Positions 42,263 to 50,373 of a stretch of 64,000 bases of DNA are shown here, in pieces. The DNA lies in NCBI RefSeq assembly GCF_019972155.1, contig NZ_BOVL01000009.1, forward strand, positions 178,396 through 242,395, given 5' to 3'. Below the pieces are notes generated by a model. That model did no database searches and had not been told where the DNA came from. It saw only the letters and a program-made list of their open reading frames with translations. The DNA comes from Bradyrhizobium sp. RD5-C2. Lineage in GTDB: Bacteria > Pseudomonadota > Alphaproteobacteria > Rhizobiales > Xanthobacteraceae. The number at the start of each line of letters is the position of its first letter. Position 1 is the first letter of the stretch. The translations under genes and the position numbers were made by a program.

Positions 42263-43372
42263 ATGGATTTTGGCAGGATTTCAAGAAGGCATTTATTGCA
42301 GGGAAGCGCGGCATTGGCGCTCGGCAGCACGCTCGGCGCTCGCGGCGCGGCGGCAGCGGAAACCACGGTCGGGTTCATCTATGTCGGGTCCCGCGACGAC
42401 TACGGCTACAACCAGGCCCACGCCCAGGGCGCGGCGGCGGTGAAGAAGCTTCCCGGCATCAAGGTGGTCGAGGAAGAGAAGGTGCCGGAGACCGACGCGG
42501 TCGAAAAGACCATCGAGTCCATGATCAATCTCGACGGCGCCACGCTGCTGTTTCCGACCTCGTTCGGCTACTACAACCCGCACGTCGTCAAGATGGCGGC
42601 GAAGTTTCCCAAGCTGCACTTCGAGCATTGCGGCGGCCTGTGGAGCGACAAGGACCCGAAGAACGCCGGCAGCTATTTCGGCTACATCGACGAGGCGCAA
42701 TTTATCTCCGGCATCGTCGCCGGCTATTCGACCAAGAGCGGCAAGCTCGGCTTCGTCGCGGCCAAGCCGATCCCGCAGGTGCTGCGCAACATCAACGCGT
42801 TCACGCTCGGCGCCCGGCTCGCCAATCCCAAGGCGACCACGCAGGTGATCTTCACCGGCGACTGGTCGATGCCGGTCAAGGAGGCCGAGGCCACCAACAG
42901 CCTGATCGACCAGGGCGTCGATGTCCTGACCTGCCATGTCGACGGACCGAAGACGATGGTCGAGAACGCCGCGCGCCGCGGCGCGATGGTGTGCGGCTAT
43001 CACGTCAACCAGTCGCCGCTGGCGCCGAAGGCCTATCTCACCGGCGCCGAATGGAACTGGGAAGCGCTCTATCCGAAATTCGTCAAGATGATCGTCGCGG
43101 GTGAAGCGATCCCGAACTTCTATCGCGGCGGCCTGAAGGAAGAGATCGTCAAGGTCTCGCCTTATGGCGAGATGGTCTCGGCGGAAGCGCGCAAGCACGC
43201 CGACGACGTCAAGGCCAAGTTCATGTCCGGCGAGTTCGCGATCTTCAAGGGCCCGATCGTCGACAACAAGGGCAAGACCGTGATCGCCGGCGGCACCGAC
43301 CGCGGACAGCAGGATCCCGAGCTCGAGAAGATGGACTATCTGGTCGAGGGCGTGATCGGAGCCACCGCGTGA
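42263..43372 (+). CDS. BMP-family ABC transporter substrate-binding protein
   Basis: 369 residues from the ATG at 42263, preceded by GGAGGGAGCAGG. RISRRHLLQGSAALALGSTL is a twin-arginine signal. The mature part has the basic membrane protein (PnrA/Med-like) pattern: VGFIYVGSRDDYGYNQAHAQGA, TLLFPTSFGYYNPHVVKMAAKFP and GLWSDKDPKNAGSYFGYIDEAQFISGIVAG. BMP proteins bind nucleosides, purines or related heterocycles for import. It is followed by two permeases, a cysteine hydrolase and a double ATPase, all with overlapping or near-touching genes. The sigma-54 promoter upstream indicates that the ligand is a nitrogen source. Confidence 0.93.
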   Translation: MDFGRISRRHLLQGSAALALGSTLGARGAAAAETTVGFIYVGSRDDYGYNQAHAQGAAAVKKLPGIKVVEEEKVPETDAVEKTIESMINLDGATLLFPTSFGYYNPHVVKMAAKFPKLHFEHCGGLWSDKDPKNAGSYFGYIDEAQFISGIVAGYSTKSGKLGFVAAKPIPQVLRNINAFTLGARLANPKATTQVIFTGDWSMPVKEAEATNSLIDQGVDVLTCHVDGPKTMVENAARRGAMVCGYHVNQSPLAPKAYLTGAEWNWEALYPKFVKMIVAGEAIPNFYRGGLKEEIVKVSPYGEMVSAEARKHADDVKAKFMSGEFAIFKGPIVDNKGKTVIAGGTDRGQQDPELEKMDYLVEGVIGATA

Positions 43373-44478
43373 CGACCGAGGCGGCGGAATCGGTGGAGGC
43401 GGCCGGCGTTGCTCCGGCCGCCGATCCCGGCTTCCTCCAGCGCTACGGCGCGAGCATCGAATACATCCTGATCCCGGGCGCGGCGCTGGTCGGCGCGCTC
43501 GCGGTGTTCGGCGGCTTCATCGCGCTTTACGGCAAGAACCCGCTCGACCTCTATTTCTACATGTATTACGGCGCGTTCGGCACGTGGTTCTCCTGGCAGA
43601 ACACGCTGACCCGCGCCGCGCCCTTGATCCTGACCGCGCTGTGCACGGCGCTGCCGGCGCAGCTCGGCATGGTGATCATCGGCGGCGAAGGCGCGCTGTT
43701 GATCGGCGCGCTGTCTGCAACGTCAGCGGCGCTGGCGTTGCAGGGCGCGGCCCCGATCGTCGTGCAGATCGCGATGGTGATCGCGGGCATGATCGGCGGC
43801 GGCCTCTGGATCACGCTGTCCGGCGGCCTGCGGCAGTATCGCGGGGTCAACGAGACGATCTCGAGCCTGCTGCTGGTCTATATCGCGCTTGCGATTCTGA
43901 ACCACCTGGTCGAGGGGCCGATGCGCGATCCGGCGAGCCTCAACAAGCCGTCGACGCGCGAGATCGGCGCCGCCAACATGATCGGCAGCATTCCCGGCAC
44001 CGACGTGCATTGGGGCCTGGTGTTCGGCCTCGTCGCGGCCGTTGCCGCCTACATCCTGATCTATCACACGACCTTCGGCTTCGCCGCGCGCGTTGCCGGC
44101 GGCAACATCCGCGCCGCCAAGATTGTGGGGCTTTCCGTCGGCAAGCTGATCCTGACGGTTTGCTTCCTTGCCGGCAGCAGCGCCGGGCTTGCCGGCATGA
44201 TCGAGGTCGCGGCCGTGCAGGGCCGCACCAATGCCAACCTCGCCGCGGGCTACGGCTTCACCGGCATCCTCGTCGCATTCCTGGCGCGGCAGAATCCGCT
44301 TGCGATCATTCCGGTGGCGATCCTGCTCGGCGGCATCTCGGCCTCCGGCGGCCTGTTGCAGCGGCGGCTCGGCCTGCCCGATGCCTCGGTGCTGGTCTTG
44401 CAAGGCATCATCTTCGTGTTCGTGCTGGCAAGCGACGCGCTTTACGGGCGCATCGGCTTCCTGAAGGGAAAGACCTGA
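43369..44478 (+). CDS. BMP-type (nucleoside-like) ABC transporter permease 1
   Basis: 369 residues from a GTG overlapping the preceding stop (GTGA). About nine membrane helices of the BPD_transp_2 family. Landmarks are PLILTALCTALPAQLGMVIIGGEGALLIGAL and GVNETISSLLLVYIALAILN, typical of the YufP/NupP type, then NIRAAKIVGLSVGKLILTVCFLAGSSAGLAG. It should form a heterodimer with the permease encoded 2 bp downstream. The N-terminal 25 residues are polar (EAAESVEAAGVAPAADPG). Confidence 0.93.
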   Translation: MTTEAAESVEAAGVAPAADPGFLQRYGASIEYILIPGAALVGALAVFGGFIALYGKNPLDLYFYMYYGAFGTWFSWQNTLTRAAPLILTALCTALPAQLGMVIIGGEGALLIGALSATSAALALQGAAPIVVQIAMVIAGMIGGGLWITLSGGLRQYRGVNETISSLLLVYIALAILNHLVEGPMRDPASLNKPSTREIGAANMIGSIPGTDVHWGLVFGLVAAVAAYILIYHTTFGFAARVAGGNIRAAKIVGLSVGKLILTVCFLAGSSAGLAGMIEVAAVQGRTNANLAAGYGFTGILVAFLARQNPLAIIPVAILLGGISASGGLLQRRLGLPDASVLVLQGIIFVFVLASDALYGRIGFLKGKT

Positions 44479-44479
44479 C

Positions 44480-45406
44480 ATGGCGGACGCTTCACTCGGG
44501 CTCTGGACCGTTCCGCTCGCCGTATTCGGCGGCGCCATCCGCGTCTCGACGCCGTTCCTGTTCGTCAGCCTCGGCGAATGCATCACCGAGCGGTCCGGCC
44601 GCATCAATCTCGGCCTCGAAGGCACGCTGGTGATGGGCGCGATGAGCGCCTACGGTATCTCCTATCTCTCCGGCTCGCCATGGCTCGGGGTGCTCGCGGC
44701 CGGGATCACCGGCGCGTTGTTCGGCGCGCTGCATGCCGGGATCTGCTCGCTGCCGCGGGTCAACGACATTGCGGTCGGTATCGCGCTGATGCTGCTCGGA
44801 ACTGGTTTGGCCTTCTTCCTCGGCAAGCCGCTGATCGAGCCGACGGCGGCACGGCTGCCGGCGATCGATTTCGGCTGGTGGAGCGACGTACCGCAGCTGC
44901 GCGCGGCGCTGCGCATCAATGTGCTGTTCCTGATCGGCGTTGCGATCGCGCCGCTGCTCTATTGGGCGTTCAGGACTACGCGCTGGGGCCTGTTGATCCG
45001 CACCGCCGGCGAAAGCGCGGATGCGGCGCGCGCGATGGGCCATTCCGTGCTGCTGATCCGGCTGCGCGCCACCATGGTCGGCGGCTTCCTCGCCGGCATC
45101 GGCGGCTCGTTCCTGTCGCTGTTCTATCCCGGCAGCTGGAACGAAGGGCTCTCCTCGGGACAGGGCATCACCGCGGTGGCACTGGTGATCTTCGCGCGCT
45201 GGGACCCGATGCTGTGCCTGTGGGCCTCGCTCGCCTTCGGCGGCGCCGCCGCGCTCGGGCCGGCGCTGCAATCGGTCGGCGTCACCTCCGGCTACCATTT
45301 GTTCAACGCCGCGCCCTACATCCTGACCTTGGCGATCATGATCATCACCTGCTCGCCGAAGCGCACACTGACCGGCGCGCCTGCCGAATTGTCCATCACC
45401 CGATAG
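44480..45406 (+). CDS. BMP-type (nucleoside-like) ABC transporter permease 2
   Basis: 308 residues of the same fold (YufQ/NupQ type): [56 protein letters not shown] and a helix-rich C-terminal half ending [19 protein letters not shown]. It begins 1 bp after the first permease stop. Together they form the channel used by the BMP binding protein. Confidence 0.94.
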   Translation: MADASLGLWTVPLAVFGGAIRVSTPFLFVSLGECITERSGRINLGLEGTLVMGAMSAYGISYLSGSPWLGVLAAGITGALFGALHAGICSLPRVNDIAVGIALMLLGTGLAFFLGKPLIEPTAARLPAIDFGWWSDVPQLRAALRINVLFLIGVAIAPLLYWAFRTTRWGLLIRTAGESADAARAMGHSVLLIRLRATMVGGFLAGIGGSFLSLFYPGSWNEGLSSGQGITAVALVIFARWDPMLCLWASLAFGGAAALGPALQSVGVTSGYHLFNAAPYILTLAIMIITCSPKRTLTGAPAELSITR

Positions 45407-45423
45407 AGCTGCGAGATCATTCC

Positions 45424-46107
45424 ATGCCCGAGCGCTTCATCAAATCCGAGCCCTACGCCTGGCCCTACAATGGCGATTTGCGGCCAGAGAATACCGCGCT
45501 CATCATCATCGATATGCAGACCGACTTTTGCGGCGTCGGCGGCTATGTCGACAAGATGGGCTACGATCTGTCGCTGACGCGGGCGCCGATCGAGCCGATC
45601 AAGAAGCTGCTCGCAGTGATGCGCGCGCAGGGTTTTCACATCATCCACACCCGCGAAGGCCACCGGCCTGATTTGGCCGACCTGCCCGCCAATAAGCGCT
45701 GGCGCTCGCGCCAGATCGGGGCCGGCATCGGCGATCCCGGCCCGTGCGGCCGCATCCTGGTGCGCGGCGAACCCGGCTGGGAGATCATCCCCGATCTCGC
45801 GCCGTTGCCGGGCGAGCCCATCATCGACAAGCCCGGCAAAGGCTCGTTCTGCGCTACCGATCTGGAGCTGATGCTGCGGCTGCGCGGCATCGAGAACATC
45901 GTATTGACCGGGATCACCACCGACGTCTGCGTCCACACCACGATGCGCGAGGCCAATGACCGCGGCTTCGAATGCGTGCTGGTCGAGGACTGCTGCGGCG
46001 CGACCGACAGGAGCAATCACGACCATGCGCTAAAGATGATCAAGATGCAGGGCGGCGTGTTCGGCGCGGTGACCAAATCCACCGACCTGATCGGAGCGCT
46101 GTCGTGA
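45424..46107 (+). CDS. Cysteine hydrolase, isochorismatase family, inside the BMP operon
   Basis: 227 residues from the ATG at 45424. Triad residues are D30 (IIIDMQTDF), K136 (IDKPGKGSF) and C169 (ITTDVCVHT); KMQGGVFG near the C-terminus parallels biuret hydrolases. It is clearly related to the protein at 34767-35444, sharing the IDKPGKG, HTREGH and REANDRG segments. Being sandwiched between the importer's permease and ATPase genes, with its stop overlapped by the ATPase start, it very likely acts on the imported compound or its first product, releasing nitrogen. A cyclic imide, ureide or carbamoyl compound fits; the exact substrate is unknown. Confidence 0.92.
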   Translation: MPERFIKSEPYAWPYNGDLRPENTALIIIDMQTDFCGVGGYVDKMGYDLSLTRAPIEPIKKLLAVMRAQGFHIIHTREGHRPDLADLPANKRWRSRQIGAGIGDPGPCGRILVRGEPGWEIIPDLAPLPGEPIIDKPGKGSFCATDLELMLRLRGIENIVLTGITTDVCVHTTMREANDRGFECVLVEDCCGATDRSNHDHALKMIKMQGGVFGAVTKSTDLIGALS

Positions 46108-47636
46108 TCATCGGCGAACCGCCCGCCCCTATAGGCGCGTTCGGCGTCGACGCCATCGCCATGACGATGCGGTTCGGCGACTTCGCAGCGCTCGACAATG
46201 TCGAGCTCATGGTGCGTCCCGGCTCGTTCCATGCCTTGCTTGGTGAAAATGGCGCGGGCAAGAGCACGCTCGTGAAATGCATCATGGGCTACTACCACGC
46301 CACCGAAGGCGAGATCATCGTTGGCGATCGCCAGCAGACCATCGCCAACCCGAAGGACGCCCACGCGCTCGGGCTCGGCATGGTCTACCAGCATTTTACG
46401 CTGGTGCCGGCGATGACGGTCGCGGAGAACCTGGTGCTGGCGCGCGACGACGTGCCTGCGATGGTCGACTGGCGCAAGGAGAAGAAAGAGCTCGAGGCGT
46501 TCCTGGCGCGGATGCCGTTCAAGGTGCCGCTCGATGCGAAAGTCTCCGACATCTCCGCCGGCGAACGGCAGAAATGCGAGATCCTCAAGCAGCTCTATCT
46601 GAAGCGCCGCTTCCTGATCCTGGACGAGCCGACCTCGGTTCTGACGCCGGGCGAAGCCGACGAGGTGCTCGGCATGCTGCGCGCCATGGTGGTCGCAGGC
46701 GAACTCACCATCCTGATGATCACGCACAAGTTCCGCGAGGTGATGGCGTTTGCCGATGACGTGACGATCTTGCGCCGCGGCAAGCTCGCCGGCACCGGCC
46801 GGGTCGCCGATCTCACGCCCGACGAGATGGCCCGCACCATGATCGGCGCCGAACAGCTGACGGTGCAGCCGCCGCGCACCGGCGAGACCGGCGCGCCGCG
46901 GCTCGAGCTCGACAAGCTCACCGCGCTCGACGATGCCGGCGCGATTGCCGTGCACGGCGTGTCGCTGACGGTGAGGAGCGGCGAGATCGTCGGCATCGCC
47001 GGCGTCTCCGGCAACGGCCAGCGTCAGCTGGTCGAAGTGCTGGCCGGCCAGCGCGAAGCCGAGAACGGCGTCATCCGCGTCCAGGGTGAGGCCTATGCGG
47101 CGAGCCGCGAGGAGATGCGCCGCCACAGGATGTCGCTGCTGCCGGAGGAGCCGCTGAAGAACGCCTGCGTCGGCGGCATGAGCGTCGCCGACAACATCGC
47201 GTTCCGCGAGTTCGACCGCGCCCCGTTCGCGCGCGGCGGCTGGTGGTTGAACCGCTCGGCCTTTCGCGCCGACGCCGAGCGCAAGATCAACCGCTACAAG
47301 ATCAAGACCCGCACGCCGGAGACCCCGATCGCGGCGCTGTCGGGCGGCAATGTGCAGCGCGCGGTGCTGGCGCGCGAGCTCTCGGGCGATGTCGAGGTGC
47401 TGATCGCCGCCAATCCATGCTTCGGGCTCGACTTCGCGGCGGTGGCGCAGATCCACGCCGAGATCATGGCCGCCCGCAACCGCGGCGCGGCGGTGCTGCT
47501 GGTCAGCGAAGACCTCGACGAACTGCTGGAGCTGTCGGACCGGCTGGTCGTGATGTTCCACGGCGCATTCGTCCACGAGGCCCGTGCCAGCGAAGCCGAC
47601 CTCACTGAGATCGGCCGGCACATGGCCGGGCACTGA
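46104..47636 (+). CDS. BMP-type ABC transporter double ATP-binding protein
   Basis: 510 residues from a GTG that overlaps the hydrolase stop (GTGA). Two ABC halves are present. The first has Walker [10 protein letters not shown]-loop [18 protein letters not shown], signature ISAGERQK and [14 protein letters not shown]. The second has the degenerate Walker [10 protein letters not shown], the linker [15 protein letters not shown] and [11 protein letters not shown]. This split between a canonical and a modified half is normal for RbsA/YufO/NupO-type subunits. It completes the importer of the sigma-54-driven operon, which ends here just before a dispersed repeat. Confidence 0.94.
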   Translation: MIIGEPPAPIGAFGVDAIAMTMRFGDFAALDNVELMVRPGSFHALLGENGAGKSTLVKCIMGYYHATEGEIIVGDRQQTIANPKDAHALGLGMVYQHFTLVPAMTVAENLVLARDDVPAMVDWRKEKKELEAFLARMPFKVPLDAKVSDISAGERQKCEILKQLYLKRRFLILDEPTSVLTPGEADEVLGMLRAMVVAGELTILMITHKFREVMAFADDVTILRRGKLAGTGRVADLTPDEMARTMIGAEQLTVQPPRTGETGAPRLELDKLTALDDAGAIAVHGVSLTVRSGEIVGIAGVSGNGQRQLVEVLAGQREAENGVIRVQGEAYAASREEMRRHRMSLLPEEPLKNACVGGMSVADNIAFREFDRAPFARGGWWLNRSAFRADAERKINRYKIKTRTPETPIAALSGGNVQRAVLARELSGDVEVLIAANPCFGLDFAAVAQIHAEIMAARNRGAAVLLVSEDLDELLELSDRLVVMFHGAFVHEARASEADLTEIGRHMAGH

Positions 47637-47643
47637 CCATCCG

Positions 47644-47730
47644 CGTCATTGCGAGCGAAGCGAAGCAATCCATTGTTCCGCGTATGCGGGATCATGGATT
47701 GCTTCGTCGCTATCGCTCCTCGCAATGACG
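47644..47730. repeat. Dispersed palindromic element (CGTCATTGCGAG core)
   Basis: Arms CGTCATTGCGAG (47644-47655) and CTCGCAATGACG (47719-47730) are exact complements; inside, GAAGCGAAGCAATCCA pairs with TGGATTGCTTCG. I recognise this element as highly repeated in Bradyrhizobium/Rhodopseudomonas genomes. It sits between the convergent BMP operon and the puuE-like gene and can form a long hairpin that may end both transcripts. Confidence 0.82.
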
Positions 47731-47776
47731 ATGCTGGATAGCTCGGCGGCACTCTGCGTCACATTACAACGCCGAC

Positions 47777-48715
47777 CTACCCGATCTCGAACGCCTGCGC
47801 TGCGAGATGCTTCAGATTGGCGTGCCAATGTTCGGCGATCGCGAGCCGGGTCGGCACCCAGACGTGCTCGTGCTTCTGGATGTAGTCGAGGAAGCGCATC
47901 AGCGCGGCGGCGCGGCCGGGACGGCCGACGACGCGACAATGCAGGCCGACCGACATCATCTTGGGTGACGTCGCGCCCTCGGCATAGAGCACGTCAAAAC
48001 TGTCCTTCAGATAGGTGTAGAACTCATCGCCGCCGCCAAAGCCCTGCGCGTTGATGAAGCGCATGTCGTTGGCATCGAGCGTGTAGGGAATGACAAGGTG
48101 CGCTTCGGTGCCGGCTGCCTTGATCCAGTACGGCAGATCGTCGGCATAGGAATCGCAGAGATAGCGCAGGCCGCCCGTCTCCATCAAAAGCCGCAGCGTG
48201 TTGATCGAGGAACGGCCGGTGTACCAGCCGAGCGGCCGCGCGCCGGTCGCCTCGGTGTGCACGGCGATGGCACGGGCGATCTCCGCGCGCTCCTCGTCCT
48301 CCGACATGTCCTTGTGCTCGACCCAGCGCAGGCTGTGGCTCGCAATGTCCCAGCCCGCCTCCTGCATCGCCGCGACGACATCCGGATTGCGCTTCAGCGC
48401 CATTGCGACGCCGAACACCGTGGCCGGCAGCTGGCGCTCGGTGAACATCCGCCACAGCCGCCAGAAGCCGGCGCGCGAGCCATATTCGAACATGGTCTCG
48501 ATATTGGCGTGACGCCGGCCGACCCAGGGCTGCGCGCCCAAGACATCCGACAGGAACGCTTCCGAGGCACGATCGCCGTGCAGGATGTTGTTCTCGCCGC
48601 CCTCCTCGAAATTGACCACGAACTGCACGGCGACGCGCGCCGCGTCCGGCCATTTCGGATCCGGCGGGTTACGGCCGTAGCCGCGGAGATCGCGCGGATA
48701 GCGGGCCTCGGTCAC
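47777..48715 (-). CDS. puuE: PuuE-type allantoinase (polysaccharide-deacetylase-like fold)
   Basis: 312 residues from a GTG start (no in-frame ATG). The N-terminus YPRDLRGYGRNPPDPKWPDAARVAVQF and EEGGENNILHGDRASEAFLSD, then EYGSRAGFWRLWRMFTER, are characteristic of PuuE, the cofactor-independent allantoinase of pseudomonads and rhizobia, which has a NodB-like TIM barrel. The metal or substrate pocket includes DIASHSLRWVEH near residue 125. It converts allantoin to allantoate in purine degradation. The gene starts 1-2 bp after the DUF3830 stop and so is co-transcribed with it. The M20 hydrolase at 40620-41891 could take the next step. Confidence 0.88.
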   Translation of the reverse strand: MTEARYPRDLRGYGRNPPDPKWPDAARVAVQFVVNFEEGGENNILHGDRASEAFLSDVLGAQPWVGRRHANIETMFEYGSRAGFWRLWRMFTERQLPATVFGVAMALKRNPDVVAAMQEAGWDIASHSLRWVEHKDMSEDEERAEIARAIAVHTEATGARPLGWYTGRSSINTLRLLMETGGLRYLCDSYADDLPYWIKAAGTEAHLVIPYTLDANDMRFINAQGFGGGDEFYTYLKDSFDVLYAEGATSPKMMSVGLHCRVVGRPGRAAALMRFLDYIQKHEHVWVPTRLAIAEHWHANLKHLAAQAFEIG

Positions 48716-48716
48716 A

Positions 48717-49130
48717 TCAGATTTCCTCGAAGCGGATGTTCTGCGCGCCCTTCCACAACACCGTCTTGCCGAAGGCGGTGAGGTTCTCGAGCCCCGAGGT
48801 CAGCGTGATGAAATGATTGCCGGCGAGCTGGCCCATCTTGCTGGCAAAATGCACGCCGCCATAGGCGAGCAGGATCTCGGTCTCGCTGATGCCGCCCGGG
48901 TAGAGAATGATCTGGCCCGGCGCCGGATAGCTGGTGTGGTTCTCGTAGGACACGCCGAAGTCGAGATCGCCGAGCGGCATCCACACGCCCTCGCCGCTCC
49001 AGCGCACATGGATCGCCTGGCTCTCGAACGGCATTGCCTTGCGGAAGGCGGCAACCGTCTTCGGCGCGAGCTGTTCCTCGAAACGGGCGTCAAAGGTGAA
49101 ATCGCCGGCGCGGACTATCAGTTTGCTCAT
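48717..49130 (-). CDS. DUF3830 family protein
   Basis: 137 residues from the ATG at 49130 (MSKLIVRAGDFTFDARFEEQ), with GAGAG upstream. The fold is the small cyclophilin-like barrel of DUF3830: LAPKTVAAFRKAMPFESQAIHVRWSGEGVWMPLGDLDF and HTSYPAPGQIILYPGGISETEILLAYGG. The function of the family is unknown. Its stop is 1-2 bp before the puuE start, so the two proteins are made together, and a role in handling the ureide substrate or allantoin isomers is possible. No cyclophilin active-site residues are obvious. Confidence 0.85.
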   Translation of the reverse strand: MSKLIVRAGDFTFDARFEEQLAPKTVAAFRKAMPFESQAIHVRWSGEGVWMPLGDLDFGVSYENHTSYPAPGQIILYPGGISETEILLAYGGVHFASKMGQLAGNHFITLTSGLENLTAFGKTVLWKGAQNIRFEEI

Positions 49131-49290
49131 CGAACTCTCGTGGGTGGGCTGGACAGAATGATGCCCCAACCTTTGACGCTGGCCCGCGCCGGACGCAAGG
49201 CCGATTCCGGCTCCAGATGCCGGTTTTTTGCCGCAATGGCGTTCGCGGCAACGCAGATTTGAGCAGGGTTGCGTTGCACCTCGCCTCCCG

Positions 49291-49318
49291 CTTTGCGAAC
49301 CTCTCCGCATTCGCAAAG
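49291..49318 (+). promoter_or_regulatory. Inverted repeat overlapping the fabG-like ribosome site
   Basis: CTTTGCGAA, 10-bp spacer, TTCGCAAAG: 9-bp perfect arms. The 3' arm includes the AAAG of the AAAGGAGG ribosome-binding site (49315-49322), so the structure could hide it; as DNA it could be an operator. Confidence 0.55.
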
Positions 49319-49329
49319 GAGGACGGCCG

Positions 49330-50064
49330 ATGACGACAAACAGTCTGCACGGACATGTGGCGCTGGTGACCGGCGGATCGCGCGGCATTGGTGCTGCCAT
49401 CGCCAAGATGCTGGCGGACGCCGGCGCTGCCGTCGCCATCAATTACCGCGAGCGGTCGGCTGAAGCGGAAGCGCTGGCGAAGAGCATCACAGCCGCCGGT
49501 GGCCGGGCCGTCGCTGTCGGCGCCGACGTCTCGGAAGCTGCCGCCGTCACCGGCCTCGTCGAACGCGCCAAATCCGAGCTCGGCTCGGTCGACATCCTCG
49601 TCAACAATGCCGGGATCGCGATCGTCAGGGGTGTCGACGACCTCACCGAAGAGGATTTCGACCGCACCATCGCGGTCAACCTCAAATCGGCATTTCTCTG
49701 CACGCAAGCCGTGCTGCCGATGATGCGCACCCGGAAATGGGGCCGCATCGTCAACATCTCCTCCGGCGCTGCCCGCGGCGCCGGCGCGATCGGGCCGCAC
49801 TACAACGCGTCGAAGGCGGCGATGGAGGGCCTGACCCGCGGCTATGCTGCGCGCCTCGTCAAGGAAGGCATCACCGTCAATGCCGTCGCGCCGTCGCTGA
49901 TCGAGACCGACATGATGAAGGGACAGAGCGACCTCGTCAGCCGGATCCCGATCGGCCGCTTCGGCACCACCGAGGAAGTGGCGCAGGCCGTGATGCTGCT
50001 GGTCAACAATCCCTACATGACCGGGCAGACCATCGCGATGAGCGGCGGCATGGCGTTCAACTAG
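49330..50064 (+). CDS. SDR family oxidoreductase (FabG-type 3-oxoacyl reductase-like)
   Basis: 244 residues from the ATG at 49330, preceded by AAAGGAGG. It is a classical SDR with TGGSRGIG (about 15-22), NNAG (about 92-95), catalytic Ser in IVNISSG and YNASK (Tyr and Lys of the tetrad). Most similar in pattern to FabG-like reductases, using NAD(P)H to reduce a keto group. Substrate unknown: FabG-like genes outside fatty-acid operons often reduce other ketones. The gene stands alone and ends just before a dispersed repeat. Confidence 0.9.
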   Translation: MTTNSLHGHVALVTGGSRGIGAAIAKMLADAGAAVAINYRERSAEAEALAKSITAAGGRAVAVGADVSEAAAVTGLVERAKSELGSVDILVNNAGIAIVRGVDDLTEEDFDRTIAVNLKSAFLCTQAVLPMMRTRKWGRIVNISSGAARGAGAIGPHYNASKAAMEGLTRGYAARLVKEGITVNAVAPSLIETDMMKGQSDLVSRIPIGRFGTTEEVAQAVMLLVNNPYMTGQTIAMSGGMAFN

Positions 50065-50163
50065 AGCGTTTTCGAGCGAAGTGGGTACCGGTTCGCGTAA
50101 AGAAAACGCGTCAAGACAAGAATCTAGAGCCCCGTTCCGATTTCAATCGGAACGGGGCTCTAG
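50064..50163. repeat. Dispersed Bradyrhizobium-type element with 19-bp perfect hairpin
   Basis: Bases 50064-50117 (GAGCGTTTTCGAGCGAAGTG and ACCGGTTCGCG) match the inverse of 53481-53529. CTAGAGCCCCGTTCCGATT (50124-50142), a 2-bp spacer and its exact complement (50145-50163) form a 19-bp stem. It ends 50 bp before the trp leader and 14 bp before the leader promoter, so it insulates the attenuator from read-through of the fabG-like gene. Confidence 0.82.
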
Positions 50164-50176
50164 GTTAGTCGCTGGC

Positions 50177-50205
50177 TTGACCGCATCGCAGGTTTGCCCT
50201 ACCGC
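50177..50205 (+). promoter_or_regulatory. Possible promoter of the trpS leader
   Basis: TTGACC at 50177-50182 with 17 bp to TACCGC at 50200-50205. The -10 is weak by E. coli rules but acceptable for alphaproteobacteria. Initiation near 50212 would make the leader ORF leaderless, as I recall for the rhizobial trpL mRNA. Confidence 0.5.
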
Positions 50206-50212
50206 TTACGGC

Positions 50213-50260
50213 ATGAACCGATCGAACCTCATCGCCAATTTCTGGTGGCTCGCCGACTGA
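50213..50260 (+). CDS. Trp leader peptide upstream of trpS
   Basis: Fifteen codons, MNRSNLIANFWWLAD, with tandem Trp codons (TGG TGG, 50243-50248) placed just before mutually exclusive stem-loops. No convincing SD sequence is present; translation from the very 5' end is likely. When charged tRNA-Trp is scarce the ribosome should stall at the two Trp codons. This would favour the 2:3 pairing and transcription of trpS; otherwise the terminator at 50293-50320 forms. It parallels leader peptides of trpE(G) in rhizobia and the auxiliary trpRS of streptomycetes. Confidence 0.75.
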   Translation: MNRSNLIANFWWLAD

Positions 50261-50320
50261 CAGGCGGGCCGGACGCGTTCATGCATTTTCGGGGCCGCCG
50301 CATTGGGCGGCCTTTTTGTT
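50247..50320 (+). terminator. Transcription attenuator of trpS
   Basis: Segment 1 GGCTCGCC (50247-50254) pairs with segment 2 GGCGGGCC (50263-50270) over 8 bp with one G-U. Segment 2 can instead pair with segment 3 GGCCGCC (50293-50299; one bulged G). Segment 3 pairs perfectly with segment 4 GGCGGCC (50306-50312), loop GCATTG, followed by TTTTTGTTT. This is the complete pause/antiterminator/terminator set of a ribosome-mediated attenuator. Confidence 0.82.
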
Positions 50321-50373
50321 TGGCTTCATCCAGCCCGCATGCGGTGTCCCCATTCAACCGAATGGAGATACCA

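Noticed and set aside
46017..47633. 538-codon minus-strand ORF opposite the BMP ATPase
   Set aside because: Shadow frame of an ABC double ATPase with all motifs on the plus strand.
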